Source: Actinacidiphila rubida
GTDB lineage: Bacteria > Actinomycetota > Actinomycetes > Streptomycetales > Streptomycetaceae
Direction: 5' to 3'
Assembly (NCBI RefSeq): GCF_900110255.1
Contig: NZ_FODD01000012.1
Location: forward strand, 62,001-126,000
DNA length: 64,000 bases
Position 1 is the stretch's first letter, and the number at the start of each line of letters is the position of its first letter. Position numbers and translations under genes: made by a program. Below the pieces are notes generated by a model. That model saw only the letters and a list, made by a program, of their open reading frames with translations, had not been told where the DNA came from and did no database searches. Of this stretch, positions 33,651 to 42,300 are shown in pieces.

Positions 33651-34997
33651 ATGGGATTTTCGCAGCACGAGCAGGACCGGGAGAGGCCGCTGCCGAACTT
33701 CGGCGACCTGCTGAGATCCCGGCGGGAGGCGAGAGGTCTGACCCAGCAGGTGCTCGCCGACCACGCCACGCTGAGCGTCCGTGCTCTGCGCGACCTGGAG
33801 GCCGAGCGCGTCCGGTACCCCAGGAACGACACCGTGCGGCTGCTCGCGGACGCGTTGCGGCTCGAAGGGCGGGCGCGCACGATCTTCGAGGCGTCCGCCC
33901 GCCGCCGCGAGGACCCGGACGGCCTCAGCCCCGAGCCGTCTCCCCCGCCGACCCCCCGCAACAGTCTGATCGGGCGTCAGGAGGAGACCGAGGCGCTCGT
34001 CGACGCCCTCACGGTGGACGGCGCCCGGCTCCTGTCGGTCGTCGGACTCGGCGGGGTGGGCAAGAGCCGGCTGGCCCTGGAGGTCGCCCACCGGGTCCAC
34101 GAACGCCTGCGCTGGTCGGTGCGCTGGCCCACCGGGGCGGACCCCGTGGCGCTGCGCGGAACCCTGCCGACCGGGCCGACCGCGGTGGACCCGGCGCGTA
34201 CCGACGCGCTCGACGAGTCGATCGGCGACCGTCCGACGCTGCTGGTCCTGGACGACGCCTGCCCGTCGCAGGCCCGGCCGCTGCTCGACCGGCTCTTCCG
34301 GCACTGTCCCGGTCTGCGGGTGCTGGTCACCGCGCGCGAGCCGCTGACCGCCGACGGCGAGCAGGTGGTGCCGCTGCAACCCCTGCCCGTCCCGGAGCCG
34401 CAGGCTGCGTACGAACCCGATGTGCTCGCCCAGGTCGCCTCGGTCCGGATGCTCGTCGCGCACCTGCGGACCGTCCGCCCAGGGTTCCGGCTGGACGCCG
34501 GCAACGCCCGGGCCGTCGCGGAGTTGTGCCGGCTGCTGGACGGCCTGCCGCGCGCCCTGGAGTACGCGGCCGGCTGGATCCTCGTCGAGTCGCCCGAGCA
34601 GTTGGTGACGCGGCTGTCCCCCAGCCCCTGGCGGCTGGCGGCGCCCCCGGTCACCCATGTCGAGCGCGGCCACCTGCGTGCCGACCTGGACGAGGCGATG
34701 GCGGAGCTGAGCGTTCCGCAGCGCAGCCTGCTCGCGTACCTGGCCGCCGCCGGTGAGGACAGATCGGCCGAGCAGGCCGGCTCCGCGGTCGGACTGCCGC
34801 TGGCGGAGTGCCTCGCGGCGGTGCACGAGGTGCTCCACCGCGGCCTCGTACGCACCCGGCTGACTCCGGGCGGGGTGCGCTTCTCCGCGCTCAGCCTCGT
34901 ACGGACGCTGATGCGGGACGGCCGGGGCCCGCACGGCACGGCCACCGGAGCACTTCCCTTCGGCCCGGCCGGGATCGCGCTCGGCGCGGTCGGCTGA
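33651..34997 (+). CDS. XRE-STAND regulator of the cluster
   Basis: A 448-residue regulator. An XRE HTH occupies about 15-80 (LLRSRREARGLTQQVLADHA, then LSVRALRDLEAERVRYPRND). A STAND/NB-ARC ATPase follows, with the P-loop VVGLGGVGKSRLALEVAH near 130 and the Walker B TLLVLDDACPSQA near 205, then ARAVAELCRLLDGLPRALEY, the GxP-type motif, near 285. The usual long TPR or WD sensor region is absent. It is likely the pathway-specific activator of the rightward NRPS genes. AGGTGG lies 7 bases before the ATG. Confidence 0.85.
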   Translation: MGFSQHEQDRERPLPNFGDLLRSRREARGLTQQVLADHATLSVRALRDLEAERVRYPRNDTVRLLADALRLEGRARTIFEASARRREDPDGLSPEPSPPPTPRNSLIGRQEETEALVDALTVDGARLLSVVGLGGVGKSRLALEVAHRVHERLRWSVRWPTGADPVALRGTLPTGPTAVDPARTDALDESIGDRPTLLVLDDACPSQARPLLDRLFRHCPGLRVLVTAREPLTADGEQVVPLQPLPVPEPQAAYEPDVLAQVASVRMLVAHLRTVRPGFRLDAGNARAVAELCRLLDGLPRALEYAAGWILVESPEQLVTRLSPSPWRLAAPPVTHVERGHLRADLDEAMAELSVPQRSLLAYLAAAGEDRSAEQAGSAVGLPLAECLAAVHEVLHRGLVRTRLTPGGVRFSALSLVRTLMRDGRGPHGTATGALPFGPAGIALGAVG

Positions 34998-35049
34998 TCG
35001 GCCGCCGTGTGCCCGCAATCTGCCCACTGCCTGCCGGAAGAAGTGCCGG

Positions 35050-35089
35050 GGCGGTGTCCGACCCGAAAATACGCTGGCCGGACACCGCC
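35050..35089. promoter_or_regulatory. perfect 11-base inverted repeat upstream of the mutase operon
   Basis: GGCGGTGTCCG at 35050-35060 and its exact complement CGGACACCGCC at 35079-35089, separated by 18 bases that include AAAATACGCT, a possible -10. It lies 33 bases before the mutase start. Candidate operator for the adjacent STAND regulator or another dimeric regulator; a terminator role is less likely because an AT-rich promoter-like core lies inside. Confidence 0.55.
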
Positions 35090-35122
35090 AGCAGCCTCAC
35101 TTTCCTGACCAGAGGACGAGCC

Positions 35123-35569
35123 ATGCCCATGGGGATATCCGCACGCGCCGGCAGGGACATCGTGGTGTCCGGAACCCTGTCCGACGCCCACACCTGGAAT
35201 CTGGTGTTCCTGGAGCTCCTGCTCAGGGAACGCGGCCACCGCGTGACGAATCTCGGCAGCTGCGTTCCCGACGCCCTCCTGGTCGCGGAATGCCGGCGCC
35301 GGCGGCCGGACCTGGTCGTCGTCAGCAGTGTCAACGGACATGGCTTCCAGGACGGCAGACGGATGATCTCCGAGATCCGCGGCTGCGTCGATCTGGAGCG
35401 GACACCGGTGGTGATCGGCGGGAAACTCGGCATCGGCGGGGCGGACGACGGAAGCCGGGAGACGATCCTGCGAGCCGCCGGGTTCAACCGGGTTTTCGAA
35501 GAAGGTGCCACCGGGCTTCCCGAATTCCTGGACTACCTGGAATCCCTCGAATCGGAAGTCCTTCTGTGA
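35123..35569 (+). CDS. B12-binding small subunit of glutamate (methylaspartate) mutase
   Basis: A 148-residue cobalamin-binding subunit. With the large subunit it should interconvert L-glutamate and (2S,3S)-3-methylaspartate by a radical mechanism. The B12 motif is GTLSDAHTWN: Asp21 and His23, the lower-ligand His, are present, but the usual Gly three residues later is Asn. The following features are kept: VVVSSVNGHG near 70, VVIGGKLGIGG near 98, and a Phe-Asn-Arg-Val-Phe end strand. AGAGGACGAG precedes the ATG at 35123. Its stop overlaps the next start by 4 bases. Homologous pairs make 3-methylaspartate in friulimicin- and vicenistatin-type pathways. Confidence 0.88.
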   Translation: MPMGISARAGRDIVVSGTLSDAHTWNLVFLELLLRERGHRVTNLGSCVPDALLVAECRRRRPDLVVVSSVNGHGFQDGRRMISEIRGCVDLERTPVVIGGKLGIGGADDGSRETILRAAGFNRVFEEGATGLPEFLDYLESLESEVLL

Positions 35570-36921
35570 CGGGATTCGGCTCTTTCGTCGCCGCCTCGGC
35601 GGCCTCCGGAATGCTGGTCGTGCAGCCCCGCATGGGCATGGGCGACCCGGCACGGATGCGGAAGGGCCTGCTCGCCACCCGGAGCGCCGCCGCGACCACG
35701 GTGGGCACCATCACGCTGGACAGCTACACCAGGCTGGGCGAGACCGGCGCCGCGCGCCGCGCGCTGACCGCCGGAGAGGAGCTCAACGGCTACCCCATCA
35801 CCGTCCATCCGCCCGGCACGACCCGGGGCATGCTGGCCGGCGTCATGGACGACGGCTTCCCCGTCCAGGTCCGCCACGGCTCCGCCCTGCCCGAAGCGAT
35901 CTTCGCCCTGCTCCCGGCACTGGGACTGCACGCGTCCGAGGGCGGCCCGGTGTCGTACTGCCTGCCGTACAGCAGGACGCCGCTGCGCGAGGCGGTCCGC
36001 AGCTGGCGGCGCTGCTGCGAGCTGCTGGTCGCGGCCCGGGACGGATCGCGGGCCGCGGCGGAACCGCACATGGAGACCTTCGGCGGATGCATGCTCGGAC
36101 AGCTCTGCCCGCCGGGGCTGCTGGTCGCGATCAGCGTCCTCGAGGCCCTCTTCTTCCGGCAGGCCGGCCTGCGCTGCCTGTCGCTCAGCTACGCCCAGCA
36201 GGCCAACGCCGGTCAGGACGCGGAGGCGCTGGCCGCGCTCGGCCGCCTCGCCGGCGAGTTGCTGACCGGCACCGACTGGCACATCGTCCTCTACGCGTAC
36301 ATGGGCGTCTTCCCGCAGTCGCCCGGCGGCGCCCAGCTGTTGCTCGACGAGGCAGCCCGGCTCGCGGTCCGCTCCGGTGCCGCCCGGCTGGTGGTGAAGA
36401 CCACGTCCGAAGCGCACCGCATTCCCACGGTGGCCGAGAACGTCCTGGCTCTGGAGACCGCCGCGGCCGTCGCGGACCACGAGCGACGGGCGCCCCCCGG
36501 AGGCCGTGCGACGGCCGACACCGGGGTCTACGCCGAGGCCCGGGCCCTCGTCGACGCCGTGCTCGGTCTCAGCCCCGACGTGGGCGAGGCGCTGGTGGCC
36601 GCCTTCGCGAAGGGCTATCTGGACATCCCGTACTGCCTTCACCCGGACAACGCCGGGCGGACCGGCAGCCGGCTGGACGCGGACGGCCGGCTGCACTGGT
36701 CGTCGGTCGGCTCCATGCCGATCCGCCCGGAGCCGGCCGGCCGCGGCACCTCGATCGGTTCGGCGGAACTGCTCGACGCCCTGTCGTACGTCCGCCGCAC
36801 CTTCGACGAGCGTGCCTTCGACCTCTCCGCCGTGTCCCGCCCGCCGTTCCGCGGGTTCGGCGAACCCCCCTCGCGCGTGCCCCTCCCCGACAACCAGCAG
36901 GACGGAGCTCCCCTGCCATGA
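35566..36921 (+). CDS. large (E-type) subunit of glutamate / methylaspartate mutase
   Basis: A 451-residue TIM-barrel subunit that carries the substrate and covers the cobalamin. LVVQPRMGMGDPARMRKGL near residue 18 is the family's N-terminal signature. Further landmarks are YPITVHPPGTTRGM near 80, VQVRHGSALPEAIFALL, HMETFGGCMLGQLCPPGLLV near 170, SLSYAQQANAGQDAEAL near 205 and VVKTTSEAHRIPTVAENV near 275. It is translationally coupled to the B12 subunit through a GTGA overlap and to the next gene by another 4-base overlap. Together the two subunits define a precursor supply for the peptide. Confidence 0.9.
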   Translation: MTGFGSFVAASAASGMLVVQPRMGMGDPARMRKGLLATRSAAATTVGTITLDSYTRLGETGAARRALTAGEELNGYPITVHPPGTTRGMLAGVMDDGFPVQVRHGSALPEAIFALLPALGLHASEGGPVSYCLPYSRTPLREAVRSWRRCCELLVAARDGSRAAAEPHMETFGGCMLGQLCPPGLLVAISVLEALFFRQAGLRCLSLSYAQQANAGQDAEALAALGRLAGELLTGTDWHIVLYAYMGVFPQSPGGAQLLLDEAARLAVRSGAARLVVKTTSEAHRIPTVAENVLALETAAAVADHERRAPPGGRATADTGVYAEARALVDAVLGLSPDVGEALVAAFAKGYLDIPYCLHPDNAGRTGSRLDADGRLHWSSVGSMPIRPEPAGRGTSIGSAELLDALSYVRRTFDERAFDLSAVSRPPFRGFGEPPSRVPLPDNQQDGAPLP

Positions 36922-37922
36922 CCGCACCCACCCTCGACACCGCTCCCCTTCGGCCCCCCGGGCCGCGGGCGCACCTCACCGACCAGCGCGTCCGCGACGC
37001 CCTGACGGTGCAGCAGCACCTGCTCACGGCGGCACGCGCGTTCCTGCACGACGCGGGCTTCGCCGAGACGCTGCCGCCGGTCATCGGCCCGGTCACCGAC
37101 CCGGGCGGACGTGGCTCGAAGCAGGTCGACGTCGACTTCTACGGGCACCCCTACAAGCTCATGACGAGCGCGATCCTCTACAAGCAGACCTCCCTGCTCG
37201 CCTTCCGCAAGATCTTCTGCATCGCGCCGAACGTCCGCCTCGAACCGCTGGAGACCGCCGACACCAGCCGCCATCTGGCCGAGTTCCACCAGCTGGACGT
37301 CGAGGTGGCCGGGGCGTCCCGGGAGGAGATCACCCGGCTCGCCGCCGATCTCGTGGTCCACATGGTCCGCGCCGCCGTGGCCGCGCTGCCGGAGGTGTTC
37401 GCGCGGCTCGGCCGGGACACCTCCGCGTTCGCCGGGCTCACCCCGGGCGGCTTCCCGTCCCTGACCCACGCCGAGGCGGTGGCCCTGCTGCGGCAGCGGG
37501 GCCACGAGCAGAGCCCCGACGCCGAGATCGACTGGCGGGGCGAGGTGCTGCTGTCGGCGGCCCGCACCGGGCCGTTCTTCGTCGTCGACTACCCGAAGGG
37601 CTCGCGCGGCTTCTACGACCGCGAGTCGACCACCACCCCGGGTGCGCTGCGGAACTTCGACCTCATCGCGCCCGAGGGCTACGGCGAGCTGTGCAGCGGC
37701 AGCGAGCGCACCCACACCTACGCCGAGATCGTCACCCGCATGCGCGAGACCGGCGAGAACCCGCAGAAGTACCGCTGGTACCTGGACGTGGTGCGCGAGG
37801 GCGTCCCGGCGAGCTCCGGGTTCGGGATCGGTGTGGAGCGCCTGACCCGCTACGTGTGCGGTCTCGACGCGGTCTGGCAGGCGAACGCCTACCCCAAGCT
37901 GCCCGGGGTGGTGTCCCCGTGA
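36918..37922 (+). CDS. AsnRS-like class II paralogue, predicted amide-forming (asparagine synthetase type)
   Basis: A 334-residue class II aminoacyl-tRNA-synthetase catalytic core without the N-terminal anticodon-binding OB domain. Motif 2 is RLEPLETADTSRHLAEFHQL followed by DVE, close to that of AsnRS. Motif 3 is SSGFGIGVERLTRYVCGL near 295. Archaeal asparagine synthetase related to AsnRS has exactly this trimmed architecture and makes Asn from Asp through an aspartyl-adenylate. Because the gene is coupled to a methylaspartate mutase, I infer that it amidates 3-methylaspartate to 3-methylasparagine, or adenylates it for another nucleophile. The start overlaps the mutase stop by 4 bases. Confidence 0.8.
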   Translation: MTAPTLDTAPLRPPGPRAHLTDQRVRDALTVQQHLLTAARAFLHDAGFAETLPPVIGPVTDPGGRGSKQVDVDFYGHPYKLMTSAILYKQTSLLAFRKIFCIAPNVRLEPLETADTSRHLAEFHQLDVEVAGASREEITRLAADLVVHMVRAAVAALPEVFARLGRDTSAFAGLTPGGFPSLTHAEAVALLRQRGHEQSPDAEIDWRGEVLLSAARTGPFFVVDYPKGSRGFYDRESTTTPGALRNFDLIAPEGYGELCSGSERTHTYAEIVTRMRETGENPQKYRWYLDVVREGVPASSGFGIGVERLTRYVCGLDAVWQANAYPKLPGVVSP

Positions 37923-39220
37923 GCGGCACCGGCCGGCTGTCGGCCCCCGGTTTCCCCGAGGCGGCGGTTCGCGACCGGGCCCGGCGCGGAGCGGCGGCCG
38001 CCTTCCCGGCGGCCGAGGAGTACGGCTCGACGCTGTACGGCGCCGCCTCCGCGGCGCCGGGGCCCGACGGGCTGGACGCGATGCGGCTGGTGCCCCCGCT
38101 GTTCATGGAGCGGCGGCTGGAGAAGCTCATCGACCTCGGCCGCGAACCCGTGCACGGCGACGTGGACCTGGCCACCCGGATCGGGGGCCTGCACGCGCCG
38201 CTGCCGGTGTACGTCTCGGCGACCGGCTCCACCCGCGCCGCGAGTGGCGACGCGGGCCTGGCGCTGAGCCGCCAGGCGGGAGCGCTGGGCCTGCCGATGG
38301 TGATCGGGGAGAACGTCGTCCCGACCGGCGGGTACCGGCGCGGCACCGGCGGCGCGCACGGCGCGCTGCTCGACCGGCTGACCGCCTACGGCGAGGCGCT
38401 CGCGCCCGGCGTCGGCGGCGTGGTGGTGCAGCAGAGCACCGAGGACGCCGACGCGGAGGTCTGGAACCTCCTGTACAGCGACCCCGGTGCGGCGGCCCTG
38501 CTGGACTCGGGGCGGCTGGCCTTCGAGCTGAAGCTCGGTCAGGGTGCCAAGCCGGGGCTGGGCGGCATGACCGTGCTGGACGACCGGGAGGCCGCCCGGC
38601 TCGGCGACCGGTTCGGCACCGAAGCCCTCTTCCCCGGCGGCACGACGCTGCGTTCGGCCACGCCGGGAACCTTCACCGCGGAGATCCTGCGGCAGCAGAT
38701 CCGGTTGATGCGCAACAACTTCCCCAGGGCCCGGGTCTGGGTGAAGCTCTTCCCCGGCCGGGACGTGGCGGACGCGGTACGGGTGGCCGTCGAGGCCGGT
38801 GCCGACGCGGTCGCCGTCGACGGCGCCGAGGGCGGCACCGGCTGGGCGCCCGGCGTGTTCCTGCGGGACGTGGGCCTGCCGCTGGCCGAGTGCCTGCACA
38901 GGCTCGCGGCGCTGCCGCGGCCCGTCGACGGGGGTCTGCCGCTGTTGGTCTCCGGCCGGATGTGGGAAGGGGGCCGGGTCGCCAAGAGCCTCGCGCTCGG
39001 TGCCGCCGCCGCCGGACTGGGCCGGGCGGCGCTGCTCGCGGTGGACGAGGATCCCCGCCACGGGCTCGGCCGCCTCGTCGACTGCCTCGCCTTCGAACTG
39101 CGGCTGCTGATCAGCGCGCTGGGCAAGTACCGTCCGGCCGGCCTTGGCCCGGACGACGTCTGGACGGCGGCCGCCGCCTCCGCCGGGGAGCACCCCGGCG
39201 TCGTGGCCGACCGCCGCTGA
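37919..39220 (+). CDS. FMN-dependent protein of the glutamate synthase (GltB2) type
   Basis: A 433-residue TIM-barrel flavoprotein. The C-terminal half carries the GltS FMN/synthase signatures: ELKLGQGAKPGLGGMTVL near 205, RVWVKLFPGRDVADAVRVAV near 280, then DAVAVDGAEGGTGWAPGVF and PLLVSGRMWEGGRVAKSLAL near 345. The glutaminase and iron-sulfur parts of true glutamate synthase are missing; the Cys residues expected for the 3Fe-4S cluster are not evident. In stand-alone relatives such a domain transfers an amino group reductively to a keto acid. Here it probably modifies the methylaspartate-derived monomer. GTGA overlap with the previous gene. Confidence 0.78.
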   Translation: MSGTGRLSAPGFPEAAVRDRARRGAAAAFPAAEEYGSTLYGAASAAPGPDGLDAMRLVPPLFMERRLEKLIDLGREPVHGDVDLATRIGGLHAPLPVYVSATGSTRAASGDAGLALSRQAGALGLPMVIGENVVPTGGYRRGTGGAHGALLDRLTAYGEALAPGVGGVVVQQSTEDADAEVWNLLYSDPGAAALLDSGRLAFELKLGQGAKPGLGGMTVLDDREAARLGDRFGTEALFPGGTTLRSATPGTFTAEILRQQIRLMRNNFPRARVWVKLFPGRDVADAVRVAVEAGADAVAVDGAEGGTGWAPGVFLRDVGLPLAECLHRLAALPRPVDGGLPLLVSGRMWEGGRVAKSLALGAAAAGLGRAALLAVDEDPRHGLGRLVDCLAFELRLLISALGKYRPAGLGPDDVWTAAAASAGEHPGVVADRR

Positions 39221-39245
39221 TCTGCCGCCATTCTTCCGATTCCCG

Positions 39246-39268
39246 CTGCCGCTCGTCTCCCGCGGCAG
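39246..39268. promoter_or_regulatory. hairpin and possible promoter before the first NRPS gene
   Basis: CTGCCGC and GCGGCAG flank a 9-base loop. Five to ten bases further, CCCTAGCTTCTC resembles a Streptomyces -10, but no convincing -35 is placed correctly. The 102-base gap could let the NRPS genes be read separately from the mutase operon. Confidence 0.3.
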
Positions 39269-39322
39269 GCCCTAGCTTCTCGCCTGTACCGCGTCGGCGC
39301 CCTCACTCCCCAAGGTTGGATC

Positions 39323-42300
39323 ATGCCCGACATCGCATCCCTGTTCGCTTCGGTGGTGCACCGCGCTCCGGCTCGACCCGCCGTGCGGCTGGCCGACCGG
39401 ACCCTCACCTACCGAGAACTCGACGAACTGAGCGCCGCGCTCGCCGCGCGGATCACCCCCGGACAGGTCACCGCCGTGACCAGCGAGAACCGCGGCGACT
39501 ACGTCGTGGGCCTGCTCGCCGTGCTGAGGGCCGGCGGAATCTACCTGCCCCTGGACAGCGAGGCACCGGCGGACCGCAACGCCTTCGTGCGCGCCGATGC
39601 GGGCGCTCGTGCCGTCCTGGACGGCGCAACCTTCCGCGCCCTCGGGACGCCGGGTCCCCACGACGCCGGCCGGTGGGCGCCGCCCGCGGTACCCGCACCG
39701 GACGGCGGCGGCTACATCATCTACACCTCCGGGACGACCGGCCGGCCGAAGGGCGTCCACGTCGCCGCGTCCGCCCTCGCCGGCCACCTCGAAGCAGCCC
39801 GGGAGACGTTCGGCCTGAGCGACCAGGACGTCGTCCTGCACCTGGCCCGGCCGCACGTGGACGTGGCCGTCGAGCAGGTGCTGACCACCCTGCTCGCCGG
39901 CGCCACTCTCGTCGTCCCCGACCGGCCGCTGCTCGCGCCCGCCGAACTCCTCGCACTCCTCTCCGGGGAACAGGTCACGGTCGCGAACCTGTCGGCCGGC
40001 TACTTCCGGGACCTGGTGGCCGCGCTCGATGGCGGTGCCTTCCCGGCCCCGTCCGGCCTGCGGCTGATGATCTGCGGCAGTGACCGCCTCTACCCCGAGG
40101 TCGCGGCCGCGTGGCGGGCCCGGACCGGCGTTCCGCTGGTCAACGCCTACGGCCCGACCGAGACGGTGATCACCTCCACCACCCACCTCACGGTCCCCGA
40201 CCAGGACGGGGGCGTCACCCCCATAGGCCGCGCGGTGGGCGAGCGGACCCTGCACGTCCTGGACGAACGCCTCCGGCCGTCGGCTCCGGGCACGGCCGGG
40301 GAGTTGTACATCGGCGGCCCGCTGCTCGCCTCCGGCTACTGGGGACGCGGCGGGCAGACCGCGGAGCGCTTCCTGCCGGACCCGCTGTCCGGCCGCCCGG
40401 GCGCACGGATGTACCGCACCGGCGACCTGGTGCGCAGGGCGGCCCCCGACGCGCCGCTGGAGTTCCTCGGGCGGGCCGACGACCAGGTGAAGATCCGCGG
40501 CTTCCGTGTCGAGCCCGGCGAGATCGAGCAGGTGCTCGCCACCTGCCCGGGCGTGGAGCAGTGCGTGGTGGCCGCGCGGGACGGGCGGCTGGTCGCGTAT
40601 GTCACCGGACGGCCGCCGCACGCCGACCGGCTGCGGCAGTTCCTCGCCGACCGGCTGCCCGCGCCGCTGGTGCCGGCGCTCTTCGTTCCGGTGCGGGCGT
40701 TCACGCTGACCGCGGCCGGCAAGATCGACCGCGCCGCGCTTCCCGCGCCCGACGCCGTGCGGCCGGCCGCCGAAGGTCCTCGGCGGGTCCCCCCGCGCAC
40801 CCCGATCGAGCAGCTCATCGCCGGTGTGTGGTCCGAGGTCCTCGGCGTGCCCGACATCGGCGCCGACGACAACTTCTTCCACCTGGGCGGGGATTCGCTC
40901 ACCGCGGTCCGCGTCGTCGCCCGGATCTTCGAGGTGTTCGGCACCGTCTCGCCGTACACGATCTTCGACGCGCCGACGCTGGCCGGCTTCGCCGCGGCGG
41001 TCACCGCCGCCGGCCGGCACGAGCCCGCGCCGCTGACCCGGTCGGGCCGGACGCGCGCGCCGCTGTCCCCGTTCCAGCGCGGGCTGTGGGTGCTGGATCA
41101 GTGGCATCCCGGCTCCTCCACCTACAACGTGCCGTGGGTGTTCCGCTTCGACGGCCCGGTCGACGCCCTTGTGCTGCGTACCGCGCTGGAGGTCGTGGCC
41201 GGCCGCCACGAGGCGCTGCGGACCACGTTCGGCCTCGGCGACGACGGGCCCGAGCAACGGGTCGGCGCCGTCGCGGAAGTGCCGTTCACGGTCACCGAGG
41301 TCCCGGCCGGCCGGCTGGACGCGGCCGTGGCGGACCTCGGTTCGGAGCCGTTCGACCTGGAACGCGGTCCCCTGCTGCGCGCCCACCTGATGACCACGTC
41401 CGACGGTGGTCCGGTGCTGCTGCTGGTCGTGCACCACATCGTGTGGGACGAGGGTTCGCTCGCCGTGCTCGAGGAGGAGCTGCGCGAGACCTACGCCGCG
41501 CTGGCGGCCGGTCGGCCGCCGACGCTGCCGGAACTCCCTTGCCAGTACGCCGACTTCAGCGCCTGGCAGGCGGAGCACGGCGGTGGTGCGGAGCAGCTCG
41601 GTCACTGGCGGCGGCAGCTGGCGGGCCCGCGGCCCGGGGTGCCGCTGCCCACCGACCGGCCCCGCCCGGAGGAACCGCGTTTCCGCGGCGCGGTGCACCG
41701 GTTCCGGTTCCCCGCCCCCGTCGCCCTCGCCGTGAAGGACCTGGCACGGGCCGAGGACGCCACGCCGTACATGGTGCTGCTCGCCGGGCTGGCGCTCACC
41801 CTGCACCGCAGGTCCGGGGCGACCGACATCGTCGTGGGCTCACCGGTGAGCATGCGCAACCGGCCGGAACTGGCCTCGCTCATCGGCTACTTCGTCAACC
41901 TGCTGCCGATCCGCGTCGCCGTCGATCCCGGCCTGTCCTTCGTGGACCTGGTACACCGCGTCAGGGAGACGGCCGTCGATGCGTACCGGCACCAGGACAC
42001 GCCCTTCGACGAGATCACCGCGCTGGCCGCGGGCGACGGCTCGGGCGACGGCTCCCCGCTGTGCCAGGTCGTGCTGGAGATGCACCCGCTGAGCACCGAG
42101 CCGCTGCGGATCGGTGACGCCGAGGTCGCCAGGGCCCTGCACAGCAACCCCGTGTCGCGGTTCGACCTGTCCATCTCCGTGGACGACACCGGCAGCGGCT
42201 TCACCGGCCGCTTCGAGTACGACACCGACCTCTTCGATGCGGCCACGATGGCCGAGGTGTGCGAGCAGTGGCAGCAGACGCTCGCCGCCGCCCTGGAGGT

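Noticed and set aside
33315..35027. A 570-codon minus-strand frame opposite the cluster regulator
   Set aside because: The plus strand has clear HTH, P-loop and Walker B motifs; the minus frame is a shadow.
35566..36921. Considered whether the mutase pair is a catabolic glutamate mutase
   Set aside because: No methylaspartase gene is nearby, and tight coupling to NRPS precursor genes points to biosynthesis.
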